Origin: JBQQPY01 sp052258065
Lineage (GTDB): Bacteria; Pseudomonadota; Gammaproteobacteria; Enterobacterales; Enterobacteriaceae
NCBI GenBank assembly: GCA_052258065.1
Contig: JBQQPY010000001.1
Coordinates: forward strand, 1-35,920
Reading direction: 5' to 3'
DNA: 35,920 nt
Each line of letters starts with the position of its first letter. Position 1 is the stretch's first letter. Position numbers and translations under genes: made by a program. The notes below the pieces were generated by a model. It saw nothing but the letters and a program-made list of their open reading frames with translations, ran no database searches and was not told the origin of the DNA. This document shows, in pieces, positions 28,326 through 35,920 of this stretch.

Positions 28326-30947
28326 ATGTCACAAGATCCCTTTCTGAAAAGAGAGGTAGAAAAATATGCGTCCCCAGTGCCTAGCCGAGAATTTATTCTC
28401 TCCCATCTAAGCAAGCGGGAAAAGCCGGCTAGCCGTGATGAGTTAGCGCAAGAACTAGATATCAGTAATGAAGACCAACTCGAGGGCTTGCGCCGTCGCC
28501 TGCGTGCAATGGAGCGCGACGGGCAACTGATCCTTACCCGTCGACAGTGCTATGCACTACCTGAGCGCCTGGATTTGTTGCGCGGCACGGTCATTGGCCA
28601 TCGTGATGGTTTCGGTTTCCTGCGCGTAGAAGGCAGCAAGAACGATTATTATTTATCCGCTGAACAGATGAAAATGGCCATGCACGGCGATGTCGTCATG
28701 GCGCAGCCGCAGGGTACGGACCGCAAAGGCCGGCACGAGGCGCGCATTGTACGGGTACTTATTCCGAAAACCAGCCAGATTGTAGGCCGCTTTTTTATTG
28801 ATGCAGGTAGCGCTTTCGTGGTGCCGGACGATAACCGTCTCAGTTTCGATATACTAATCCCAGCGGAAGCGACCCAGAACGCCGACATCGGGTTCGTAGT
28901 GGTGGTGGAACTAACCCAGCGCCCGACACGGCGCACGAAAGCCATCGGCAAAGTGGTAGAAGTGCTCGGCAGTAATATGAGTACTGTTATGGCGGTGGAG
29001 ATTGCCCTGCGCACCCACGATATTCCTTGCACTTGGCCTCCTGAAGTTGAGCAGCACCTGGCAGATTTACAAGAAAAGCTACCGGAAGACGCCAAGCGCG
29101 GGCGTATCGATTTACGCGCGCTACCCTTGATGACCATCGACGGCGAGGACGCGCGTGACTTCGATGACGCGGTGTACTGTGAGAAAAAACGTAGCGGAGG
29201 CTGGCGCCTTTGGGTAGCGATTGCCGACGTGAGCTATTATGTCCGGCCGCATACGCCGCTGGACCAGGAAGCCAAACGGCGCGCGACCTCCGTCTATTTC
29301 CCCTCGCAGGTGATTCCGATGCTTCCCGAGGTGCTGTCCAATGGCCTGTGCTCCCTTAATCCGCAGGTGGATAGACTCTCTCTAGTCTGCGAGATGACCA
29401 TTTCAGTCCAGGGTCGTCTTTCCTCCTACAAGTTTTATGAAGCAGTGATAAATTCTCACGCGCGCCTAACCTACAACAAAGTCTGGCAAAGCCTACAGGG
29501 CCAGCAAGAACTGCGCGCCTATTACGCGCCGCTAACCCAGTTGCATGAAATGTACCAGACACTGGAAAAGGCTAAGTTGCAGCGCGGCGGCATCTCTTTT
29601 GAAACAGAAGAGGCCAAGTTCATCTTCAACGCGGAGCACCGAATCGAGCGTATCGAGCCGGAAAAGCGCAATGATGCCCATAAACTGATTGAAGAGTGCA
29701 TGATCCTGGCGAATATTGCTGCGGCGAACTTTGTTGAAAAACATAAAGAGCCGGCGCTTTATCGCGTGCATGACCGGCCAAGCAAAGACCATATTACCTC
29801 ATTGCGAAAGGTATTGAGTGAACTAGGGCTGACCTTGGGAGGCGGTGATAAACCCGAGCCCAAAGATTATGCCGATATGATGAATCTGGTTTCTTGCCGG
29901 CCAGACCACGAAATGTTACAAACCATGTTACTGCGATCGATGAAGCAAGCCATTTACGATCCCGAAAATCGCGGCCACTTTGGGCTAGCGCTGCAGGCCT
30001 ATGCGCATTTCACATCCCCTATCCGCCGCTATCCGGATCTTGTGCTACATCGGGCTATCAAATACCTTCTCGGCCGACAGAATAGCGATACCGATAGCCA
30101 TTTCATGCCAACTGGCGGCTCGCATGCTGAACCCGAAGAAATGTTTCAGCTTGGGCAGCAATGCTCGCTGAGCGAGCGTCGTGCCGATGAAGCGACCCGC
30201 GACGTGGCGGACTGGCTAAAGTGCGATTTCATGCAAGATCATGTCAGACAAGTATTTAGCGGCATTATTACTAGCGTCACCAGTTTCGGCTTCTTCGTGC
30301 GCCTGGATCAGCTATTTATCGACGGCCTAGTCCATGTCTCTTCGCTAGACAATGATTACTACCGCTACGAAAACATTCGCCAGTGGCTGATAGGCGAATC
30401 CGGCGGCAAGGTGTACCGGCTCGGGGACGCGGTAGAAATCCGAGTTGAAGCTGTGCATATGGATGAACGAAAAATTGATTTTTCATTGATTTCTATCCGC
30501 CGTCAGCCACGCGGTAAAGGCAAAATCGAGCGCCAACGGCAGCAGAAAGCAGCACGCCGCGGCAGTAGTAGACAGCACACAAATTTTGAACCCGACAGCG
30601 CATTCTGGCCGGTAGGGGAAAAAGACAAGAACCCTAACCGCGTAGGGGGTAAGCGCCGCCGCGGCAGCGCTTACCCCACTAAAAAAAGGCTAAGCGCGTT
30701 CGCCCGACCCAGCCTTCCGCGCAGGGCGCAGGACGCGGCAGGAGCGGTCACACTTCTTCGGCATTGGCTAAACCGTCGACCGAGAATACTTCACACAATC
30801 AACCGTCTATGGGGGGCCACATTCGTAATAAAGCTGCTAGCAGCAAAACGCGCCTCGGCAGGAAAGCCGCTGCAGATGCCGATCGTTCAGAGAACTGAGA
30901 ACCTGGCCGCGACGTTTATTAGGAATAATCCTAAAACGGGCCAGTAG
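28326..30947 (+). CDS. rnr: Ribonuclease R, C-terminal tail probably out of frame
   Basis: RNase R is a processive 3'-5' exoribonuclease that digests structured RNA and acts in rRNA quality control. Domains in order: N-terminal winged helix (about residues 20-70, REFILSHLSKREKPASRDEL), cold-shock domains with RGTVIGHRDGFGFLRVEG (about 85-220), the RNB catalytic domain from about 250 with DGEDARDFDDAVYC (D272, D278, D280, D281), and an S1 domain (about 645-725, GIITSVTSFGFFVRLDQLFI). ATG at 28326 follows GGAG. The frame runs 873 codons to 30947, but after an A7 run (30681-30687) the tail becomes unlike the lysine-rich family tail. One added A gives KKAKRVRPTQPSAQGAGRGR and a stop at 30896-30898 (857 residues). 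The catalytic part is intact either way. rlmB follows, as in E. coli. Confidence 0.95.
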   Translation: MSQDPFLKREVEKYASPVPSREFILSHLSKREKPASRDELAQELDISNEDQLEGLRRRLRAMERDGQLILTRRQCYALPERLDLLRGTVIGHRDGFGFLRVEGSKNDYYLSAEQMKMAMHGDVVMAQPQGTDRKGRHEARIVRVLIPKTSQIVGRFFIDAGSAFVVPDDNRLSFDILIPAEATQNADIGFVVVVELTQRPTRRTKAIGKVVEVLGSNMSTVMAVEIALRTHDIPCTWPPEVEQHLADLQEKLPEDAKRGRIDLRALPLMTIDGEDARDFDDAVYCEKKRSGGWRLWVAIADVSYYVRPHTPLDQEAKRRATSVYFPSQVIPMLPEVLSNGLCSLNPQVDRLSLVCEMTISVQGRLSSYKFYEAVINSHARLTYNKVWQSLQGQQELRAYYAPLTQLHEMYQTLEKAKLQRGGISFETEEAKFIFNAEHRIERIEPEKRNDAHKLIEECMILANIAAANFVEKHKEPALYRVHDRPSKDHITSLRKVLSELGLTLGGGDKPEPKDYADMMNLVSCRPDHEMLQTMLLRSMKQAIYDPENRGHFGLALQAYAHFTSPIRRYPDLVLHRAIKYLLGRQNSDTDSHFMPTGGSHAEPEEMFQLGQQCSLSERRADEATRDVADWLKCDFMQDHVRQVFSGIITSVTSFGFFVRLDQLFIDGLVHVSSLDNDYYRYENIRQWLIGESGGKVYRLGDAVEIRVEAVHMDERKIDFSLISIRRQPRGKGKIERQRQQKAARRGSSRQHTNFEPDSAFWPVGEKDKNPNRVGGKRRRGSAYPTKKRLSAFARPSLPRRAQDAAGAVTLLRHWLNRRPRILHTINRLWGATFVIKLLAAKRASAGKPLQMPIVQRTENLAATFIRNNPKTGQ

Positions 30948-30971
30948 GCCCCTTGACGATGAAAGAAGATT

Positions 30972-31700
30972 ATGAGCGAACTTATTTACGGTATTCATGC
31001 TATGCAGGCCTTGCTGGAGCGCGATCCTAAGCGTTTTCTGAATGTGTATTTGTTAAAAAGAGGCGCCGACCGACGCTTACAGGCGCTAGTTCAGCAACTG
31101 GAGCAGGCCGGTATCATAATCCAGATGACTAGTCGCCAGTGGCTAGACGAGAAATCAGAGAACGCGGTACACCAAGGTATTATCGCTCGCGTGCGGGCAA
31201 GACAGCAGTTTCAGGAAAGCGATCTCCCGGCACTACTGACACAACAGGCAATGCCGATGCTGTTAGTTTTAGATAGCGTTACCGATCCCCATAACCTTGG
31301 CGCCTGTCTGCGCTGTGCCGACGCCGCAGGTGTCCACGCGGTGATTGTGCCGCGCGATCGCGCTGTGCCGTTGAACGCTACCGCTAAAAAGGTTGCCAGC
31401 GGCGCGGAGAGCGTACCACTGATCCGCGTCACTAATCTGGCGCGCACGCTGCGACTGCTTAAAGAATATAATGTGTGGATCGTCGGCACAACCGGGAAGG
31501 CGGATCATAATCTCTATGAAAGCAAACTAACCGGGCCGCTGGCGCTAGTCATGGGCTCGGAAGGCAAAGGCATGCGACGCTTAACCCGTAAACATTGTGA
31601 TGAGCTTATCAGCATTCCTATGATTGGCGCGGTTTCGTCTCTTAATGTATCAGTTGCCGCCGGAATATGCTTGTATGAAGCCGTGCGGAAGCGGAATTAA
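30972..31700 (+). CDS. rlmB: 23S rRNA (guanosine-2'-O-)-methyltransferase
   Basis: RlmB methylates the ribose of G2251 in the peptidyl transferase P loop of 23S rRNA. It is a SPOUT methyltransferase with a trefoil knot. The N-terminal substrate-binding domain (residues 1-75) begins MSELIYGIHAMQALLERDPK. SPOUT motif 1 is LVLDSVTDPHNLGACLRCAD, motif 2 VMGSEGKGMR, and motif 3 ISIPMIGAVSSLNVSVAAGI. At 242 residues it equals E. coli (243). The ATG at 30972 follows GAAAGAAG. It follows rnr by 24 bases (73 from the restored rnr stop), and likely shares the transcript. No damage is seen. It marks the right edge of the conserved block; what follows is decayed. Confidence 0.97.
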   Translation: MSELIYGIHAMQALLERDPKRFLNVYLLKRGADRRLQALVQQLEQAGIIIQMTSRQWLDEKSENAVHQGIIARVRARQQFQESDLPALLTQQAMPMLLVLDSVTDPHNLGACLRCADAAGVHAVIVPRDRAVPLNATAKKVASGAESVPLIRVTNLARTLRLLKEYNVWIVGTTGKADHNLYESKLTGPLALVMGSEGKGMRRLTRKHCDELISIPMIGAVSSLNVSVAAGICLYEAVRKRN

Positions 31701-34020
31701 ATATCCTCTCGCAACCGCCGGCGAGTACTATCGGCACGAGGAGCTAACGCACTTTTCTAGTTGTATTTGACTCGCGGCGCTATGGATATTTTCGTCCACA
31801 CTGCGGCCCCCTAAGTCGTGCGTCGTATATTAAAGTCCTCATAAGCGCAGAAAGACAATCAATACACTACAAGCCTTATCACGAGGTTAAGTTAAAAATC
31901 AAGATCAAACAGCGGGTCGAGTCAGTTATTCTGTATTTTAACTTATCTAACTCCCTTCTGACGAGTCAAAAAGTCTACTCTACGTTATTTTCGGCTCAGG
32001 AAGTTGTCCTGTTTACCAGATTCTAAATTGTGGTTCTGCTTTTATCCAATTTCTTTTTCATCTCTTCATGCACAATCAATCTTATAGCGCAAGATATTGC
32101 CTCTATTTGCAGGCGGTTAACTTTAGCAGCGCGGGGTTGTGACGCCTAGCATATCTTCCGTGCCTGCTTAACACGGAGTAGGCTCTAAATATATCGACGT
32201 TCTTACATCTCCTCAAAGTCGTCCAATACAGTTTCGCCAAGAAAATAATATAAAGTTTTGATCATTTTAAACCTCTCTTTCTCATCGCTTAAAGCAGAAG
32301 ATCTTAAAGCTCGTGTTTTAAGTTAATTTTATTTTACTTCTTAAATCTATGGATACTATAATGACTTTTTGATATAATTAAGATGTTGCACCGTATGTTA
32401 TAATTTCGAGAGATTAGCAGAATAGAATCATAGAGATAAAGTTTTTAATAAAAACCGAAAGAGAGTCAATACGTCAATACCAATGCATATAGCTTAACCT
32501 TCTTGCTGCTCTAATCTTTTTTTCAGTTCCATTCACTTAATATTCTGTAGATGACTACGTGCACTATATTTGAAAACAAAAAATACGATAAATAATAGGC
32601 TATTTTGTTCTTGTCATTTAAATTGAATTACACTGTTATTTTTAGAGATTTGATAAAAAAGTGTTTAATTTTAGCGCTTGATTATCCTTCAAGAAACCTC
32701 CCGCTTTATACAGGGAATTTATCATGGGCTAAAATGCCGGAAAGCATATTGATAAGAGCAGAAAATATTAAGCTCACAAGATGATGTCATTCGGCATATT
32801 ATCGGACGTATCGCTTATGCACGAAATGCCGGAACTGAACCTCCGACTGCTGGAGGCGAGCGAGCCTTCCGAAAGACAATAATCACAACACTAATATCGA
32901 TAATAGTGACCCAGTGGAAACAACCTCACAAATAACGAGTACCAGATCACTTATTGTTCTGTTATTTTTTAAAGTTATATAGGTCAGCAAGCTGAATATG
33001 ATTCGAGGCTATATCCGAGTAAATTTATTAATACTATCCTGATATAAGTTACTGAAAATAATTCTTTCATACACTGAATTTAGTCCCATTCTGTTATAAG
33101 CAATGATGCAGTTAGCAATTAAGCTTTCTGTATAGGCACTGATGCGGTTTTAAAAGATCCCTTTACTCTGCAATACACCGTGAAAAGTTTTCCGTATATT
33201 ACTCTAAAGTTAATGGTAAGCCTCTTTACAGTCTCTGGCAATTCGTATGGCTTTCCTGAAAAAGCATATCGTCAATCAGATTTTGGATATGAATTTTTTA
33301 AAAATTTCATTTTATTAAAATAATGCTGCTTTCAATATTGCATAACGGGCATGGAAATTAAATTTCCGAATGATATTGCTTTGCGTGTTCTCCTGTATGA
33401 TGAGTGACAGTAATATACTTATAGCAGCCTTCCGTTGAAAACTTGTAGGCTCAGTATTGATTATATTTTTGTATTTTATTATGCTTGTATCGTTATTATC
33501 TGTTATGATATGGATATCAATATTATTTTTATTTTTTTAAACCATATTCTAAAGAGAATGCCTTTCGTACTCATTTAGGCCGATATTTTTAGCATTGACT
33601 AAGACATAAATGGCAATAAAAATTCACAGGAACATACTGCGTCCCTTACTGAGGTATTTTCTAGATTGACGCGACTGAATCGCGCTGTTAATTGTTGAAA
33701 TTTTTGCCCGTCAACATCTGCCAGTATTTCGTCATCCATGAGATATCACTGAATATGGGCAATGAATGAATATGATTACTGATAATAGCATTAGCAGAAT
33801 ATAAGATGTCAACACAAATCAAGTCTTCTTGTGTCAGCGCAGCGGGTTAATGTCAAGATCTAATATATCCGCTATTTTTATAACACTAAAGCCGAACGCT
33901 TCTAATAACAAATAGGTTATTCTTGCCAGTTGGCGCGGCTTTTCCCGTTTGATTTAACGATCCTTTATGTAGGTAAAACCACCCCACATAAAAATTATAC
34001 TGTTATTGATTTCAGCTTTG
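31701..34020. other. Long decayed region with no recognisable gene
   Basis: About 2.3 kb, strongly AT-rich to the right. I see no family motif. Notes: 32770-32910 reads on plus as DDVIRHIIGRIAYARNAGTE then AGGERAFRKTII, protein-like but unknown. 33596-33739 on minus is open from an ATG for 47 codons (MDDEILADVDGQKFQQLTAR) without a recognised match. GGAAATTAAATTTCC at about 33354 is a palindrome. The E. coli downstream genes (yjfI and beyond, rpsF-priB-rpsR-rplI) are not here. Confidence 0.4.
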
Positions 34021-34765
34021 GGAAATTTTAAAAGCAGGCATTATCCAATTTCTTTTTACTACTAAAGAGCAAGCTCCAACATTTCTGTCCTGTGTTAATT
34101 TCTCGAATATTGAATCCGGGTTATTATTATTTTCTATATTACGAGTGGTTTGCACTCAAGCATTATAGAGTTCCTGAAGAGCATTATCGAGACTCTCTTT
34201 ATAAGAAGTGAGGATTTTAGAGTGACCAATATCCGCTGAGGTCTTTTCAAGATTATCTGCCAGAATATCGGTAATCAAATCGGTATTAATATCATAAAAA
34301 GATACACTATCGTTGACATATAATCTTTCTCTGTTAATTTTATGACAAACTTTCTAATAAACAAAAAACTCGAAAAGATAGAAATAGATATGAGTATCGG
34401 TTGGCTTTCGTTTAAAATATCTGGTTATTATTTTAGGTGCAGTAAATTCATCATAATCAGAAGTCAGTATATTGTTCTGTAATATCAGAATATTAGAGAA
34501 CTTCGTTTTTTGATAAGCGTCATGACCGGAAAATCCTTTGGTAAAAATATACAAACCATAAAGCTATAAGGCTTTTTCTGCTTCCATTGTGACGGCGGTC
34601 TATTGAAAGTATTTTTGACCAGCGAGAATAATAATATTGAATGCAGTAATGCCATCATACCGATTAATAAGTATCGTAATATGCTCACCAATTAATTCTA
34701 CTATCGATTCGATAATGGTATTTAGTCTCTTGTCTTCATCGGTAAATATATCTTAAAATTTAGTG
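34021..34765 (-). pseudogene. Decayed plasmid-type gene(s), possibly ParM-like 3' end
   Basis: On the minus strand from 34765: DIFTDEDKRLNTIIESIVEL, IGEHITILINRYDGITAFNI, IILAGQ, then across stops LYGLYIFTKGFSG. The order resembles the C-terminal part of the actin-like plasmid segregation protein ParM (INDENK, helix, FxGYTHVMVIGGGA, then QYDLVNGMYLIG), but the GGGA glycines are lost. The next ~400 bases keep long stretches without stops, such as QKTKFSNILILQNN, DSVSFYDINTDLITDILADN and KILTSYKESLDNALQELYNA, from a protein I do not recognise. Everything is interrupted by stops. The identification of ParM is tentative; plasmid origin is suggested by the adjacent resolvase. Confidence 0.28.
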
Positions 34766-35293
34766 TGTTAAGTAAACAAGTAATTAGCGAAATATACTAT
34801 GTATTTAAGACAATAACGGAGAGAATTGATAATATAAGATTGTATTTATGATTCAAAATCTCATGTATAGAAATAATAACCGAACCGAGAAAAGATTACT
34901 TGTCTCCTTGATGTTTATATAATCACATGAAATACGCCAAGTAAAAATATAGGAGATGAATAACTGTAATAAATATTCGCAATAAATTAAATATCACTAC
35001 TAATGTCTTTCAATGAGAAGTTAAAGAATTGCTATTTAGACTTAAAATAGCTTTATTAAAGAATGAAGCAAATACGCGTTTTAGTATTACTATACTGCGC
35101 CAGAGTCTTCCTTTTAAATAGAGTTAATGTGAAGTAAAGTCGTTGTTCGTGGACACTGAATTACGGTCAGCTATAAAGCCCTTTGATTTCAGTATTTGAC
35201 AATACTTATATACGTTTAATATTTTCCAATCATTCGCTGAAAGCAAGGCACTGTAAAACTATACAAGTTTAATGCAAAATGCCTTCAATGCAA

Positions 35294-35323
35294 GAAGTGC
35301 AAAAAGTACACTTTTTACACTTC
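35294..35323. promoter_or_regulatory. Dyad upstream of resolvase gene, candidate res subsite or operator
   Basis: The 30-base imperfect palindrome has outer arms GAAGTG and CACTTC, and inner AAAAAGT and ACTTTTT around an AC centre. It lies about 105 bases upstream of the serine recombinase start, where Tn3-type res sites or resolvase operators are usually found. Confidence 0.45.
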
Positions 35324-35377
35324 CACCATTGATGATAAAATATTGCGCTAATCAGCATCTTTCAGTACAAAAACTTA

Positions 35378-35386
35378 TGCTATAAT
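35378..35386 (+). promoter_or_regulatory. Candidate extended -10 promoter of resolvase gene
   Basis: TGCTATAAT is 41 bases upstream of the recombinase ATG; the -35 region (CTTTCA) is weak. The same 9 bases occur upstream of rnr and at 25592. Confidence 0.5.
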
Positions 35387-35427
35387 CATCGTGCATTTAA
35401 TATAAATATCAGTAAGGTTTTTACACT

Positions 35428-35920
35428 ATGAGCAGTACAATATCAAATATTCAGTTTTATCGTGTTGGTTATGCCCGGGTTAGTAGCGTCGGACAAAACC
35501 TGGACTCCCAGATTGATGATTTAAAGAAAGCCGGTTGCAGCAAAATATTTATCGACAAAATGACGAGCTCGCGAATGAACAGGCCTGGGTGGGAGCAATT
35601 GCTGGAGCATTTACGTTCAGGTGACAGCTTGGTCGTGACTGAACTGAGTCGAATGACACGCTCATTGCTTGATATGCTGCAAACAACCCAACAACTGGAG
35701 ATGAGGAAAATTAGTTTAATCTCGCTGAGGGAAAATATCGACACTACTACAGCAACGGGGCGTGGGTTTTTATCCATGATGGGGGTCATTCACCAGATGG
35801 AACGAGAACTTAAAGCTGAACGTGCAGCTGCCGGGAGAGCTTCAGCCAAAGCCAGAGGTAAAAGCGGCGGTCGTCCACGCACTGATCCTGAAAAATTAGA
35901 GCATGCCAGAATTTTATACG
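35428..35920 (+). CDS. Serine recombinase (resolvase/invertase family), runs off the window
   Basis: This is a site-specific recombinase of the small serine resolvase/invertase group, which resolves cointegrates or inverts DNA segments via a 5'-phosphoserine link. The frame is open from ATG 35428 (after AAGG) to the window edge, 164 codons. The N-terminal catalytic domain has YARVSSVGQNLDSQ with nucleophile S19, RPGWEQLLEHLRSGDSLVV and TELSRMTRSL (arginines of the active site). The long dimerisation helix follows with TGRGFLSMMGVIHQMERELK then ERAAAGRASAKARGKSGGRP. The start of the C-terminal helix-turn-helix (RTDPEKLEHA) is at the edge. Unlike everything else mobile in the window, it shows no stop or frame damage, so it may be active. 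It is likely a plasmid or transposon gene. Confidence 0.9.
   Translation, partial: MSSTISNIQFYRVGYARVSSVGQNLDSQIDDLKKAGCSKIFIDKMTSSRMNRPGWEQLLEHLRSGDSLVVTELSRMTRSLLDMLQTTQQLEMRKISLISLRENIDTTTATGRGFLSMMGVIHQMERELKAERAAAGRASAKARGKSGGRPRTDPEKLEHARILY

Noticed and set aside
28649..29137. 162-codon open frame antisense to rnr
   Set aside because: Shadow of the RNase R coding sequence; no start signal and no independent motif.
34485..34691. 68-codon frame with hydrophobic start (SILRYLLIGMMALLHSILLF)
   Set aside because: The neighbouring frame gives the ParM-like reading and continues into the downstream protein-like blocks; the hydrophobicity comes from reading AT-rich codons out of frame.
35469..35789. 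106-codon minus-strand frame
   Set aside because: Antisense shadow of the serine recombinase.
1..35920. tRNA, rRNA or CRISPR array
   Set aside because: No cloverleaf T-loop/anticodon pattern, no rRNA blocks and no regularly spaced direct repeats were seen by eye.

Overview
The window looks like the chromosome of a gammaproteobacterial, Enterobacterales insect symbiont in an intermediate stage of genome reduction, most like Sodalis-allied secondary symbionts (inference from protein similarity and decay pattern). Only about 39% of the window is convincing coding sequence. Those genes are enterobacterial in sequence and order: trpDCBA, rnm (yciV), topA, rnt, grxD, purA, rnr, rlmB. They are islands of moderate GC separated by kilobases of AT-rich DNA made mostly of decayed insertion sequences. 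No tRNA, rRNA or CRISPR array was seen.

Layout: 1-655, IS481-type transposase remnant. 846-5233 (minus), trpA, trpB (one-base frameshift), bifunctional trpC(F), trpD. 5251-6700 (minus), heavily decayed trpG and trpE, joined by a deletion. 6720-8533 (minus), a degenerate group II intron whose reverse transcriptase is still readable. It lies between trpE and the trp attenuator terminator (8534-8560). 8807-9700 (plus), rnm. 9735-12680, nested IS481 and IS630 relics. 12830-15417, topA with a one-base frameshift. 15560-21720, IS481, IS1595 and two IS630 types, all dead, plus unrecognised decayed DNA. 21948-22651, rnt with a one-base frameshift; 22928-23275 (minus), grxD. 23495-26425, more IS relics and a small open frame with a good ribosome binding site. 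26624-27922, purA with a strong terminator; 28326-30947, rnr; 30972-31700, rlmB. 31701-34765, decayed DNA including a possible ParM-like relic. 35428 to the right edge, an intact serine recombinase preceded by a dyad.

Two observations stand out. First, tryptophan synthesis is cut at anthranilate: both anthranilate synthase genes are destroyed while the five downstream activities (trpD, trpC-F, trpB, trpA) are almost perfectly kept. This suggests anthranilate is supplied by a partner symbiont, as described for Buchnera/Serratia in Cinara cedri and, as I recall, for Carsonella and its co-symbionts in psyllids. A group II intron sits in the trp leader, which may be how anthranilate synthase expression was first broken. 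Second, trpB, topA, rnt and the tail of rnr each carry one apparent one-base deletion, each in a homopolymer run, in reading frames that are otherwise clean. This is either systematic under-calling in the assembly or true slippage mutations that might be rescued by transcriptional slippage.
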